This document shows, one piece after another, positions 1 through 9,496 of a stretch of DNA of 64,000 nt. Numbering within the stretch: position 1 is the first letter of the stretch; every line of letters begins with the position of its first letter. Source of the DNA: Bacteroidota bacterium (lineage in GTDB: Bacteria; Bacteroidota; Bacteroidia; Chitinophagales; Chitinophagaceae). The notes under the pieces are model-generated. The model was not told the DNA's origin and did not search any database. It saw nothing but the letters and a program-made list of their open reading frames with translations. Both the position numbers and the translations under genes were made by a program. Location: assembly GCA_020161435.1 (NCBI GenBank), contig JAIUNV010000002.1, forward strand, positions 62,001-126,000. The letters are read 5' to 3'.

Positions 1-180
1 ATGGAAAGCGGCAACATGAAATTCAAACATGGCGCATTCAGGGTACTGGTCGGGCCTACCAAATTGTTTACCGATTTTTTGATGTGGTACCGGGAAGAAA
101 AAAGCCATATCAACTACCCCATGACGGTGCATCAGTTTCAAAACCGCTACGAAGCCATGGTTAAAATTCCACTGGAATAA
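1..180 (+). CDS. C-terminal part of an unidentified protein (cut by window edge)
   Basis: An open frame runs from the first base to a TAA at 178-180 and gives 59 residues ending in MVKIPLE. ATGs occur at bases 1 and 16, but the frame has no stop before base 1, so this is most likely the tail of a longer gene that begins outside the window. The segment is basic and aromatic-rich (FLMWYREEKSH), with no signal peptide or membrane segment. I do not recognise the family. It is followed closely by a strong hairpin shared with the convergent infC. Confidence 0.5.
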   Translation: MESGNMKFKHGAFRVLVGPTKLFTDFLMWYREEKSHINYPMTVHQFQNRYEAMVKIPLE

Positions 181-186
181 AACAAC

Positions 187-219
187 AAAAGCCCCGGCAT
201 AGTGCATGCAGGGGCTTTT
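187..219. terminator. bidirectional intrinsic terminator
   Basis: AAAAGCCCC at 187-195 pairs with GGGGCTTTT at 211-219, with a T-run on either strand. It lies between the stop codons of the left-edge gene and infC, which converge here, so it can end both transcripts. Confidence 0.85.
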
Positions 220-234
220 GAGTTATGTAGCGGA

Positions 235-807
235 TTATGCTTTTTTCTTGGTGCCTTTAGGTGCAAACATGGCAATCATGCGTTTGCCTTCCATTTTGGG
301 CATGCCTTCCAATGCGCCTACTTCAGCCAGTCTTTCTGCAAATTTCAGCAGCAACACCTGACCTCTGTCCTGAAACATAATGGCACGACCGCGGAACTGC
401 ACATAGCATTTCACTTTGTTGCCATCTTTCAAAAACTTTTCGGCGTGTTTGGATTTAAAGTCAAAGTCATGATCGTCGGTACCAGGCGTAAAACGAATTT
501 CTTTCACTTCGCTTTGCTTGGAATTGGCTTTCATTTCCTTTTCCTTCTTTTTCTTCTCATACAAGAATTTCTTGTAGTCAATCACTTTTACCACCGGCGG
601 ATCGGCGTTGGGTGAAATTTCTACGAGGTCCAATTCTTGTGCTTGAGCAATCTTCAGCGCATCCTGTGTGGTGTACACACCTGGCTCAACGTTATCTCCT
701 ACGAGGCGAACCTGAGCAACCCGGATTCTATCGTTGATACGATGCTCAGGCTCCGGCTGCCTGAAACGAGGATTAAAACCGCGTCTGTCTTTTGGGGGAA
801 ATGCCAT
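235..807 (-). CDS. infC: translation initiation factor IF-3
   Basis: 190 residues, a normal length for IF-3. The N-terminal domain (HRINDRIRVAQVRLVG, then DALKIAQAQELDLVEISP and the KVIDYKKFLYE linker) is followed by the C-terminal 30S-binding domain (VKEIRFTPGTDDHDF, then FRGRAIMFQDRG). IF-3 binds the 30S subunit, keeps 50S off and checks the start codon. It begins at an ordinary ATG, unlike the AUU of enterobacterial infC, so the classical rare-start autoregulation is not visible here. thrS lies upstream on the same strand (81-base gap). The usual rpmI-rplT genes do not follow: the operon ends at a terminator. Confidence 0.97.
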   Translation of the reverse strand: MAFPPKDRRGFNPRFRQPEPEHRINDRIRVAQVRLVGDNVEPGVYTTQDALKIAQAQELDLVEISPNADPPVVKVIDYKKFLYEKKKKEKEMKANSKQSEVKEIRFTPGTDDHDFDFKSKHAEKFLKDGNKVKCYVQFRGRAIMFQDRGQVLLLKFAERLAEVGALEGMPKMEGKRMIAMFAPKGTKKKA

Positions 808-888
808 TAAACTGTTTTAATTTAATAATGCGGATGATTTGGTGTAAACCGCAGGTCAAAATAACAGATTGTTTTTCAAACCTGTTGA

Positions 889-2820
889 TTAATCACGGTT
901 TTCCGCCTCTGCCGAGAGCAAATTAATGATTTCTTCCACAGATTTCATGCCTAGGTCGCCCTGACCTTGTTTGCGAACGGAAACGGATTGTTCATTCATT
1001 TCTTTTTCTCCTACTACAAACATGTAAGGCACTTTCAGCAATTCTGCTTCCCGAATTTTCTTGCCAATTTTTTCGTTGCGGTCGTCGGTGCTGGCACGGA
1101 TGCCGGCTTTTTTGAGCTTGGCAGTTACCTCTTGGGCAAAGGGCAAAAACTTGTCGCTGATGGGCAACACTTTTACCTGATCCGGTGCCAACCACAATGG
1201 GAACTTTCCAGCATAGTGTTCCAGCAAGAAACCAATGAAACGTTCATGTGTACCCAGTGGTGCACGGTGAATAATCAACGGCACTTCGGCTTCGTTGTTG
1301 GCATTGGTGTAGCTCAGTTTGAACTTCAGACCGCTGTTAAAATCTACCTGGTTGGTGGCCAGCGTAAATTCACGACCGATAGCACTCCAGATCTGCACGT
1401 CAATCTTGGGACCGTAGAAAGCAGCTTCGTCCTGTACTTCTACAAATGGAGTGCCTGTTTCTATCAACACCTGGCGCACCATGGCTTCTGTTTCCTGCCA
1501 CAGCTGTGGTTCATTTACATATTTCTGGCCCAGTTTTTCGGGTGAGTGCAGGCTCAAACGCATCACGTATTTATCTACTCCAAAAATTTTGAAGTACTTC
1601 AAATACATATCATTTACAGCCTTAAACTCCTGAAAGAACTGGTCTTTGGTGCAATAAATATGCGCATCGTTCATGTGCAGGCAGCGTACACGCATCAAAC
1701 CAAACAACTCGCCACTTTGCTCGTAGCGGTAGCAGGTACCGTACTCGGCCAGGCGGTAAGGAAGGTCGCGGTAGCTCTTAGGCTCTGCCGCATATATTTT
1801 GTGGTGATGCGGGCAGTTCATCGCTTTCAGATAGTAGCGTTCACCATCCATTTCCATGGGTGGAAACATACTGTCGGCATAATATGGCAAGTGACCACTG
1901 GTGAGGTACATGCTTTCTTTAGCAATGTGTGGCGTAACCACCCGATGGTATCCGGCAGCTTCTTCCGTTTCCTTGGCCAGCTTTTCCAGCTCTTCAATAA
2001 TGATGGTACCGTTGGGCATCCACAAAGGCAGGCCCGGTCCTACGTCATCATCAAAGCAAAAAATGCTGAGGTCTTTACCCAGTTTGCGGTGGTCACGTTT
2101 TTTGGCCTCTTCTACCATGGCGATGTAATCATCGAGCTCTTTTTGGCTGGGGAATGTAACGCCGTACACACGAGTCAGCATTTTATTGTTCTCATTTCCC
2201 TTCCAATAAGCACCGGCAATATTGGTGAGCTTAATGGCTTTGATAAAACCAGTATGCGGAATATGCGGCCCACGACACAGGTCGGTAAAATTGCCTTGTG
2301 TATAAAAGGTAATGCTGCCATCTTCCAAACCTTGCAGCAGATCGAGTTTGTACTCGTCGCCTTTTTCGGTGAAATAGGCCACGGCTTCATCCTTCGAAAT
2401 TTCTTTGCGGCTGAACTGCAGGTTTTGCTTGGCCAGTTCTTTCATTTTGGCTTCCAGCTTACCCAGGTCTTCTTCCGTGAGTTTATGGCCACCAAGATCA
2501 ATGTCGTAGTAAAAACCATTTTCTACCGGAGGGCCAACCCAAAACTTTACGCCGGGGAAAAGGCTCTCCACCGCTTCGGCCATCAGGTGTGCTGAAGAAT
2601 GCCAAAACGTGCTCTTGCCATCTTTATCATCCCATTTCAAAAACTGAATGCTGGCATCTGCTTCAATAGGACGGGTCAGATCTCTTACTTCGCCGTTTAC
2701 TTTGGCAGCAAGAATGTTTCTGGCCAATCCTTCGGAGATGGATTTTGCGATATCCAGACTGGAAACACCAGCGTTGTACTGACGAACGGCTCCATCCGGA
2801 AAAGTGATTTGAATGCTCAT
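889..2820 (-). CDS. thrS: threonine--tRNA ligase
   Basis: 643 residues when started at the ATG giving MSIQITFPDGAVRQY. The open frame extends 14 codons upstream, but the TGS domain fits the inner start. It charges tRNA-Thr. Domains in order: TGS (1-60), editing domain with the HSSAHLMAEAVE zinc-site motif and CRGPHIPHTG, class II catalytic core (YYLKAMNCPHHHKIY; motif 2 YRYEQSGELFGLMRVR), and the anticodon-binding domain (VKVLPISDKFLPFA). It heads a thrS-infC transcript. A TAATTTTG box on the minus strand at 2851-2858 is a reasonable -7 element. Confidence 0.98.
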   Translation of the reverse strand: MSIQITFPDGAVRQYNAGVSSLDIAKSISEGLARNILAAKVNGEVRDLTRPIEADASIQFLKWDDKDGKSTFWHSSAHLMAEAVESLFPGVKFWVGPPVENGFYYDIDLGGHKLTEEDLGKLEAKMKELAKQNLQFSRKEISKDEAVAYFTEKGDEYKLDLLQGLEDGSITFYTQGNFTDLCRGPHIPHTGFIKAIKLTNIAGAYWKGNENNKMLTRVYGVTFPSQKELDDYIAMVEEAKKRDHRKLGKDLSIFCFDDDVGPGLPLWMPNGTIIIEELEKLAKETEEAAGYHRVVTPHIAKESMYLTSGHLPYYADSMFPPMEMDGERYYLKAMNCPHHHKIYAAEPKSYRDLPYRLAEYGTCYRYEQSGELFGLMRVRCLHMNDAHIYCTKDQFFQEFKAVNDMYLKYFKIFGVDKYVMRLSLHSPEKLGQKYVNEPQLWQETEAMVRQVLIETGTPFVEVQDEAAFYGPKIDVQIWSAIGREFTLATNQVDFNSGLKFKLSYTNANNEAEVPLIIHRAPLGTHERFIGFLLEHYAGKFPLWLAPDQVKVLPISDKFLPFAQEVTAKLKKAGIRASTDDRNEKIGKKIREAELLKVPYMFVVGEKEMNEQSVSVRKQGQGDLGMKSVEEIINLLSAEAENRD

Positions 2821-2948
2821 GTTTGTTTGAATCCCAATATGAAAGGGCGGCAAAATTAACAAACAATTACTTTCGGTCGGGCAGTGAATAAGGGTGTTGG
2901 CTTAATTTTATTTTTTAATTGATTTTACACCTGACCCAAGTGCTTACC

Positions 2949-4169
2949 ATGGTGCGTATCCTTTCCTTTTTGCTGGCAGTTTCTACCTTTTTGCAAATAC
3001 AGGCGCAAGAATTAAACGGCATTTGGAGGGGTTCATTTTACAACAAGTATGAGTATTTGATTTACCGCGAAGCGGCTATTTACCGCTACGAAGTACAGCT
3101 GTACAATATTGGCAAAGGAGTAAAAGGAGTTACCTATTCTTATCAGGACACCCGCTTTTATGGCAAAGCTTCTATGATTGGTGTGTGGTCGGGCCCGTCG
3201 TCCAACCTTACCATCAAAGAAAACAGCATGGAGGATTTGAAGATTGCCGGTGGCGGAGATGGCTGTCTCATGACATGCTATCTCACTTACAGAAAAGAAG
3301 GAAATCGTGAATTTTTGGAAGGCACGTATACCAGCGTAAATATGAAAAACGATACCATACCCTGCGGCAGTGGTGTGGTACGGTTAGAAAAAGTAACGAC
3401 CAGCTATTTTGAAGAAGAAGATTTTATCAAGAATCCACCCACTGCTAAAACAGGTGGTAAGCCACAAGTGAAACCCGGGCAGGGAGAATTTTTAATAAAA
3501 AAACCGGCTCCAAAAACAACTACCGCGCCTAAAACAGGCACCACCGCTACAGTTAAAAAGCCTGCAACACCTCCTGCCAAAAGTCCTGTGAAAAAACCAG
3601 TAACGCCTGCACCCTCCACTGCAAAGAAAACAACCACCACTCCTCCCAAAACCACTACTACCAAACCGGCAACGCCACAGCCCAAACCCGGCACTGTGGT
3701 GAGTAAGCCTACCCCTACTCCTACCCCTGTGCCCACGCAAAAACCACAACCTGCGGCTACTAATACAGAACCTAAGAAAATAGCGGTAAAACCACCCACT
3801 CCTACCGTTTTAAAAAACCGCACCAACGAACTGGTGGAAACCATTTCTACCAGTGCCAAAGTGTTGGAAATTAGTTTTTACGATAATGGCGAAATTGATG
3901 GCGATACCATTAGTGTGTACAACAATAATCGGTTGCTCGTGTCACGAAAAGGATTGAGTACCGAACCTATTACGGTACGTATTCAACTCAACGAAGAAGA
4001 CCCCGATCAGGAAGTAATAATGGTGGCAGAAAACCTGGGCAGCATTCCGCCAAATACTGCACTTATGATTGTACAAGCCGGCTCGCAACGCTTCACCGTT
4101 CGCCTGTCGAGCACCGAACAAAAAAACGCTTTGGTTCGCTTTCGGTACGACCCCAATGCATTGAAATGA
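2949..4169 (+). CDS. secreted protein with Pro/Thr/Lys-rich linker, function unknown
   Basis: About 406 residues from the ATG giving MVRILSFLLAVSTFLQIQAQ, a clear signal peptide ending at QAQ. An in-frame start ten codons earlier would spoil the signal sequence. Three parts are seen: an N-terminal ~150-residue globular region (LNGIWRGSFYNKYEY, with Cys-containing CLMTC), a ~120-residue low-complexity linker of Pro, Thr and Lys (KPTPTPTPVP, KTTTTPPKTTTTKP), and a C-terminal ~115-residue domain (VLEISFYDNGEIDGDTISVYNNN). The C-terminal part has the look of an immunoglobulin-like domain common in uncharacterised Bacteroidetes proteins. It is divergent from thrS. No function is assigned. Confidence 0.85.
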   Translation: MVRILSFLLAVSTFLQIQAQELNGIWRGSFYNKYEYLIYREAAIYRYEVQLYNIGKGVKGVTYSYQDTRFYGKASMIGVWSGPSSNLTIKENSMEDLKIAGGGDGCLMTCYLTYRKEGNREFLEGTYTSVNMKNDTIPCGSGVVRLEKVTTSYFEEEDFIKNPPTAKTGGKPQVKPGQGEFLIKKPAPKTTTAPKTGTTATVKKPATPPAKSPVKKPVTPAPSTAKKTTTTPPKTTTTKPATPQPKPGTVVSKPTPTPTPVPTQKPQPAATNTEPKKIAVKPPTPTVLKNRTNELVETISTSAKVLEISFYDNGEIDGDTISVYNNNRLLVSRKGLSTEPITVRIQLNEEDPDQEVIMVAENLGSIPPNTALMIVQAGSQRFTVRLSSTEQKNALVRFRYDPNALK

Positions 4170-4195
4170 TTACATTGCTGCAGTAATACCTGCTA

Positions 4196-5536
4196 GTGAA
4201 AAAGACTCCGTTTTATTTACAACTTTATTTCGGCAATCGCTTCTATTTACTGGGGCTTAGCATTGTTGTTTGTTTTGTGTTACTATGGCTCACTCATTTG
4301 CCATTGTACATTGGGCAATGGTTTTTTTTAGCTGGTTTAGCATTGGTTTTGCTTGATACCGCGTACATGTTTTTCCCCAAGCATAAGTTTACCTGCAGCC
4401 GTATCATCAGCAACCGTTTTAGCAACAGCGATCAAAACGCTGTAACCCTCATGCTGTGGCATTCTTACCCGCTTCCACTCAGGGTAGATTTGATTGAAGA
4501 GCTGCCAGAACAATTTCAGGAAAGAGGCAATAAAAAAACGCAGCATTATAGCCGCAACAAAAAGCATTCGCTGCAGTACCTGCTCAGACCTGTGCTGCGG
4601 GGCGATTATCATTTTGGACATACAGTATGCTTGTTATCATCGCCATTACGGTTGGTACAGCGCCGTAGGTTGGGCAGCCAGCCCACTGTGGTAAAAGTGT
4701 ATCCCTCCTTTTTACAACTAAGACAATACCAGCTTTTGGCACAAACCGTGCAAACCAAAGAGCAAGGTGCCAAGCAAATGCGTAAAATTGGCCATAGCCT
4801 TGAGTTTGATCACATTAAAGAATATGTGAGTGGTGATGATATCAGAGCAATGAACTGGAAAGCAACTGCCCGACAAGCCAGTTTGATGATCAACAGTTTT
4901 GTAGACGAACGAAGCCAACAGGTATACTGTGTAATAGATAAAGGCCGACTGATGAAAATGCCTTTTGATGGTTTGTCGCTGATGGATTATGCCATCAACA
5001 GTAGTTTGGTGCTGAGCAATGTGGCTCTTACCCGGCAAGACCGTGCAGGCCTCATCACCTTCTCTCACAAGGGTGGCGAATTTGTGGTGGCCGATCGCAA
5101 AGCCGGACAACTCAAATTATTGCAGGAAGCTTTGTACAGAATCAATACAGAGTTTTACGAAAGCGATTATGAAAAACTGTATTTACAAGTAAGAAGCCGC
5201 ATTAAACAAAGAAGCCTGCTCATTTTATTTACCAATTTCGAGTCTACCTCGGGAATGCGGCGCCAACTGCCTTACCTGCGGCAAATGGCCCGCCACCACT
5301 TACTATTGGTGGTATTTTTTGAAAATACTGAGCTGGCAGCGCTGGCCCAAAACCCGGCCAATACGCTGGAAGAAGTGTACAACCATACCATTGCCGGCAA
5401 GTTTGTGTTCGAGAAAAAAATGATGGTGAAAGAACTGATGCATCATGGCATAATGGCGCTACTTACACCACCAGAGCAGCTTACTGTGCAAACTGTAAAC
5501 AAATATGTGGAGCTTAAAACAAGGCAAGCCATTTAA
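4196..5536 (+). CDS. DUF58 domain membrane protein
   Basis: 446 residues from a GTG (VKKTPFYLQLYFGNRFYLLG). Two hydrophobic segments lie near residues 18-38 and 41-60. The DUF58 signature follows at about 195-240: RKIGHSLEFDHIKEYVSGDD, then NWKATARQ and SFVDERSQQVYCVIDKGR, which has the fold of a von Willebrand-type domain. DUF58 proteins often accompany MoxR ATPases in envelope stress or metal-insertion modules, but no MoxR gene is visible next to this one. It starts 26 bases after the preceding gene and ends 35 bases before truB, so the three may share a transcript. Confidence 0.85.
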   Translation: MKKTPFYLQLYFGNRFYLLGLSIVVCFVLLWLTHLPLYIGQWFFLAGLALVLLDTAYMFFPKHKFTCSRIISNRFSNSDQNAVTLMLWHSYPLPLRVDLIEELPEQFQERGNKKTQHYSRNKKHSLQYLLRPVLRGDYHFGHTVCLLSSPLRLVQRRRLGSQPTVVKVYPSFLQLRQYQLLAQTVQTKEQGAKQMRKIGHSLEFDHIKEYVSGDDIRAMNWKATARQASLMINSFVDERSQQVYCVIDKGRLMKMPFDGLSLMDYAINSSLVLSNVALTRQDRAGLITFSHKGGEFVVADRKAGQLKLLQEALYRINTEFYESDYEKLYLQVRSRIKQRSLLILFTNFESTSGMRRQLPYLRQMARHHLLLVVFFENTELAALAQNPANTLEEVYNHTIAGKFVFEKKMMVKELMHHGIMALLTPPEQLTVQTVNKYVELKTRQAI

Positions 5537-5557
5537 AGACAGCACTGGGTATTCCTG

Positions 5558-5565
5558 TACATTTG
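5558..5565 (+). promoter_or_regulatory. possible -7 element before truB
   Basis: TACATTTG matches TAnnTTTG. It lies 6 bases before the truB ATG, so a transcript from it would begin at or almost at the start codon. No good TTG/TTTG box is visible 19-21 bases upstream, so this is weak. Confidence 0.35.
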
Positions 5566-5571
5566 CGCCCC

Positions 5572-6294
5572 ATGAATGATTCCGTTTCTCCTTCATTAAT
5601 TACACAACAGCAGGTACTGGATGGCCAGGTTTTTGTGGTAGACAAACCTTTCGAATGGACATCGTTTGACGTAATTGGTAAACTCCGTAAAATTTTCAAG
5701 ATTAAGAAAATTGGCCATGCCGGTACACTAGACCCACTGGCTACTGGTGTGCTCATCGTTTGCACCGGAAAGTTTACCAAAAAGATTAATGAGTACATGG
5801 GTATGGAAAAGGAATACACCGGAACCATTACCCTTGGTGCCAGTACTCCTACATATGATTTGGAAAGTACACCAATACCTGTGGGTGATATCAGCCATAT
5901 TAGCATTGAAACGGCACAAATTGCTGCCAATACATTTACCGGAGTGATTCGACAAATACCGCCTGCTCACTCAGCCATTAAAATAGATGGCAAGCGGGTG
6001 TACGAACTTGCCCGGCAAGGAAAAGAAGTAAAACTGGAACCAAGAACAGTAACGGTTAATGTATTTGAGCTCACCAGCTGGCAACCGCCCGTGCTTAGTT
6101 TTAGGGTGGTTTGTTCTACCGGAACTTATATCCGCAGCCTGGCCAATGATTTGGGTGCCGCCTTGGGTTGTGGTGGTTATTTGTCCTCTTTGTGCCGTAC
6201 CCGCATTGGCGAGTTTGGCATCGACCAGGCACTACAGGTAACCGACATAGAAGCAAGGTTCGACAAAGACAGTATACCACCGAAAGCAAAATGA
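5572..6294 (+). CDS. truB: tRNA pseudouridine(55) synthase
   Basis: 240 residues from the ATG giving MNDSVSPSLI. A TTG three codons upstream is less likely. It makes pseudouridine 55 in the tRNA T-loop. The catalytic aspartate is D54 in GTLDPLATG (51-59). Also seen are the GVIRQIPPAHSAIKIDGKR motif, the YELAR segment and the CSTGTYIRSLANDLG motif. The length matches the short form without the extra C-terminal PUA domain, common in Bacteroidetes. It is downstream of the DUF58 gene and convergent with the large secreted-protein gene. Confidence 0.97.
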   Translation: MNDSVSPSLITQQQVLDGQVFVVDKPFEWTSFDVIGKLRKIFKIKKIGHAGTLDPLATGVLIVCTGKFTKKINEYMGMEKEYTGTITLGASTPTYDLESTPIPVGDISHISIETAQIAANTFTGVIRQIPPAHSAIKIDGKRVYELARQGKEVKLEPRTVTVNVFELTSWQPPVLSFRVVCSTGTYIRSLANDLGAALGCGGYLSSLCRTRIGEFGIDQALQVTDIEARFDKDSIPPKAK

Positions 6295-6346
6295 GCTTTT
6301 CATTGAAAGTGTTCATTTCTAATTGCTATTGAATAAGAATTTTTTA

Positions 6347-9300
6347 TCAGCGGACGTTTACAATAGCGTTTTTTGCCGTTTCGTGTTTTGTTTTGAGCAC
6401 ATTGGATATAGCTGCATAATCTCCACCTGCATTTTGCAAGGCAGCAGTTGTTGCCAGCAGTTTTATTTGCAGCAAAGATTGCATTGAAGCAATGTTTGCA
6501 ACATCTTCTTTGGCCAATGTTTGCTGTACCTCACTGATAGCAATTTGCAGATCGGCAACAGCACTTTTGCATGCACCAACGGTTGCAACTGAAACGACAT
6601 TTTCTGCTTTTAGTTTACTTTCTGCATCCAAAACGATTGCCATCATTTCCGTTAGTTGACGCTTCGCTACTGTGTAATTTCCACCACCTGTATTGGGTAC
6701 AGCAATGCTTGCTGTTTTATTAGAACGGGTTGAATTATGATCCTGCGCTTTTGTAGATGGCGTATTGATATTGGCATTGTTTGTTCTAAGCGACTGGCTG
6801 TTTTGAGAAGCTTGCAATTGAGTGATTTTTTTTCGTTGCAGTAAGCTGTCATCTTCCAAGTCATTCCATAAAATCTCTACGCGGTCATTCAACACATAGT
6901 TGGTTTCAATAGTAAATGTGTAATCGCCTGCAGATAGTCCGGTAAATTCAAATTCTCCTAAATCATTGGTTTGTCTGCTTTCTATAAAACCGCCGGGATT
7001 CTTTCCTCCCTTGATGTTAAGTCCACCAATGGGATTGCCGGGGCGTAGAGCGGCACTAATAACGGCACCACCAGGAAGCGCACCGCCTAAGCTGGCAAGT
7101 TCATTGCCAATCACTATTTCCTGAATACCGTCGCCATCTGTATCTGCCGTGTATATGGGCAGGTAGTTTTTTTGCACTGTTGAATTTGTAAAAACAGTGG
7201 CAGAAATAACATTTTTATTCACGTTGGCGGAAGATGCATTTACACAAATATTGCTTCGTGGGCTCCATATTAAATCAGCGGCACCATCGCCATCTGTATC
7301 GGCTGTTTGAAGTGAAATTTGCATCACTCCGTTTCTTTCCAGAATGTCAGTAAGTTCACTAATATCCTGCCTACTGCCATTAGTAAAGCCTGCAGTAACG
7401 GTAAACCTGTCAGCCCCTGCTTTTTTTGAAATATGCAAATCACTTATATATACTTTATCAGCTTTTGCTGAGGATGCCGGAATGGCAAAATGTAAATCAC
7501 TCATACTGGCTTTACCAGCACCTGTGCCACGTGCTGCAGTGGTAGTCAATTGCCTGCTGCTTCCATCGGCAAATGTGCCATAACCTTGAGTGAAATCAAC
7601 CAGCCCATCACCATCATTATCTGCTACTACAAAATGTATGTCTTGCATACTGGCTTTTCCCGAACCTGTACGCTGTTGTTGCACCAGATGTTGCCAAGTT
7701 TCATTAGGCGCAAGTACTTCACCTGCAACAGACATATCTGATTTGGCCATATAATAATGATAACCTTTTCTACCCACAAAACTGGCTCGCAACAAAATTG
7801 CATAATCACCCTGTGGTACATTGGCAAACCAGTATTCACCACACGCATTGGTAGTTGTGGTTGCTATAACAACACCCGTTAATAAATCAGTTAATTCCAC
7901 CTTCAAACCTTCTGCTTTTCCATCACAATCATTATCAATTCCTCCGCCGGCTTTTCTTGATTCAAACATTGGATTTTGTCCACTTTTGCCCTTCTCTTCG
8001 TAAATCGGATTTTTAACTACGGCAAGGCAGGGATTGCAAACATCTTCTTGTGTATAGCCATCTGCATACACGGGCAGGTATTGTCGCTTGCCTGTTGGCA
8101 ATCCACTGCCTGCTTCGCGGCTTCGCTTGCCAGATGCCATACCAGAGCCCGGTTCTCTTGCATATAATTTTACCTGTACTCCGTTTATGGTTGGTGGAGG
8201 AGTTGTATTTCTTCCTGTAGCTGCATAGGCCGCACTTGAAGCACCACTACCTGCTTGAGCATTGGTTACCACACCCGCTGCATTTTGGGCTATGTTCCGA
8301 ATTACTTTTCCTGAAATAATACGGTTAGACCCTATTGGCTGAACTCCGTTGTTGTAAACTGTTGAATTGTTTGCGGCTGTTCTGTTTTTTGGGACAGTAA
8401 AATTGGTTGAAATTCGTTGGGGCATATCGCTGACCACTCTGCTCATGAAGTTGGCTGCATCTTCGGGGCAGGCAAAAGTATGTTCTTCCACATGTCCATC
8501 GGGCTGTGTAATTTTTGTGGTAACCGGGCCACATGTTTCAGGCGCAATCCTTACAGGTTCGGCACCTGTTGCTTTCGTTTTAATGGCAACTGGTTTGCGC
8601 ATACTTTCAGGGAGTATAATACTAATGCCATCATCATCAGCATCTGGGTCGGTATTCCTTACAGGCTTTTTCTGACGCATACCGGTGGGTTGCCCGCTAC
8701 CTGCATCTTTTATTCTTTTGCCACTTGATTGGCCATTGCCAGTGTACAATGCCGAGTGTACATCTCGTTGTGCACCAAAAGTTTTTACAAACGAAATGCC
8801 GGTGGTTATTACTTCCATTTTTCGCTTCTGCTCAGTAGCAATGTCTACGCCTTGCTGCGGATCAAATACCAGCACTGCAGAAGATGAACGTAGAAAATCG
8901 GCATTCAACTGAATGGCACTTCCGTGGCCAAGCGGATAGGCAAAAGATAAACTGCCATTGAAACCAGGAAATAGCGTTTTGTTACCTGCATCTACCCTAT
9001 ACAATGGTCGGATAGCTCCCTGTTGGCCAACATCCAGATTGCCACTCTGATTAATGAATAGCCCACCCTTGATGCCGGCAATAATTTGCACCCGCTCACC
9101 TACCCTGAACGATGGGCCTGCAAGTAAAAAAGCATTCTGGGCAGGGCTGCTACTAAACGTGCTGCCTTGCGGAAATTTTCTATCCAACATAAATTGCTGT
9201 ATAGATGCATTGTTAAGTGGAGCATGCAAAAAGCCGGCATTTATTCCCAAACCTATTGGCCCCATAAAATACTGGCCCTGTAGCCCTGCCTGCAAGCCAT

Positions 9301-9496
9301 TGCCCCGAAATAAAGCAGCTTCTTTGCTGCTTGTACCCATTGACAAGCCGGAGTATAAAGCAAATGACCAGGCATCATCTAACACAGATGCAATACCGTT
9401 ACTACCTGTTATGCGTTGTTGATTGGTTTGTTGTGCCACAGCAGTAGCCATTACGCACAAAGCTGTAACTGAAAAGTGCAGAATACATTTTTTCAT
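6347..9496 (-). CDS. large secreted protein with SdrD-B-like and Ca-binding-like repeats
   Basis: 1049 residues from the ATG giving MKKCILHFSVTALCVMATAVAQ (signal peptide, cut after AVA). A longer frame starts 32 codons earlier, but the signal peptide fixes this start. The N-terminal ~220 residues look like an outer-membrane barrel or porin-like domain (SWSFALYSGLSMGT pattern, LAGPSFRVGERVQIIAGIKG). Next come two SdrD-B/Cna-B-like folds (GLKVELTDLLTGVVIA; later GEFEFTGLSAGDYTFTIE). Four Asp-rich motifs (DADDDGISI, DNDGDGLVDF, DTDGDGAADL, DTDGDGIQEI) resemble type-3 calcium sites. Short GSG...GKR and GKASMQDIHF units recur at about residues 254-278, 447-475, 610-632 and 654-697. The C-terminal ~140 residues are Gln/Ala-rich and helical. 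The function is unknown; a surface or adhesion role is inference. Confidence 0.8.
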   Translation of the reverse strand: MKKCILHFSVTALCVMATAVAQQTNQQRITGSNGIASVLDDAWSFALYSGLSMGTSSKEAALFRGNGLQAGLQGQYFMGPIGLGINAGFLHAPLNNASIQQFMLDRKFPQGSTFSSSPAQNAFLLAGPSFRVGERVQIIAGIKGGLFINQSGNLDVGQQGAIRPLYRVDAGNKTLFPGFNGSLSFAYPLGHGSAIQLNADFLRSSSAVLVFDPQQGVDIATEQKRKMEVITTGISFVKTFGAQRDVHSALYTGNGQSSGKRIKDAGSGQPTGMRQKKPVRNTDPDADDDGISIILPESMRKPVAIKTKATGAEPVRIAPETCGPVTTKITQPDGHVEEHTFACPEDAANFMSRVVSDMPQRISTNFTVPKNRTAANNSTVYNNGVQPIGSNRIISGKVIRNIAQNAAGVVTNAQAGSGASSAAYAATGRNTTPPPTINGVQVKLYAREPGSGMASGKRSREAGSGLPTGKRQYLPVYADGYTQEDVCNPCLAVVKNPIYEEKGKSGQNPMFESRKAGGGIDNDCDGKAEGLKVELTDLLTGVVIATTTTNACGEYWFANVPQGDYAILLRASFVGRKGYHYYMAKSDMSVAGEVLAPNETWQHLVQQQRTGSGKASMQDIHFVVADNDGDGLVDFTQGYGTFADGSSRQLTTTAARGTGAGKASMSDLHFAIPASSAKADKVYISDLHISKKAGADRFTVTAGFTNGSRQDISELTDILERNGVMQISLQTADTDGDGAADLIWSPRSNICVNASSANVNKNVISATVFTNSTVQKNYLPIYTADTDGDGIQEIVIGNELASLGGALPGGAVISAALRPGNPIGGLNIKGGKNPGGFIESRQTNDLGEFEFTGLSAGDYTFTIETNYVLNDRVEILWNDLEDDSLLQRKKITQLQASQNSQSLRTNNANINTPSTKAQDHNSTRSNKTASIAVPNTGGGNYTVAKRQLTEMMAIVLDAESKLKAENVVSVATVGACKSAVADLQIAISEVQQTLAKEDVANIASMQSLLQIKLLATTAALQNAGGDYAAISNVLKTKHETAKNAIVNVR

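Noticed and set aside
1546..2595. A 349-codon open frame on the plus strand opposite thrS
   Set aside because: It lies wholly inside the well-supported thrS gene on the other strand and has no recognisable domain.
3480..3800. CRISPR-like short repeats in the Thr/Pro-coding region
   Set aside because: Repeats are irregular codon-level low complexity inside a gene, with no constant repeat and spacer lengths. No CRISPR array was found elsewhere.
3404..3859. A Gly/Val-rich frame opposite the Pro/Thr linker
   Set aside because: It is the reverse reading of a low-complexity linker, not a protein.
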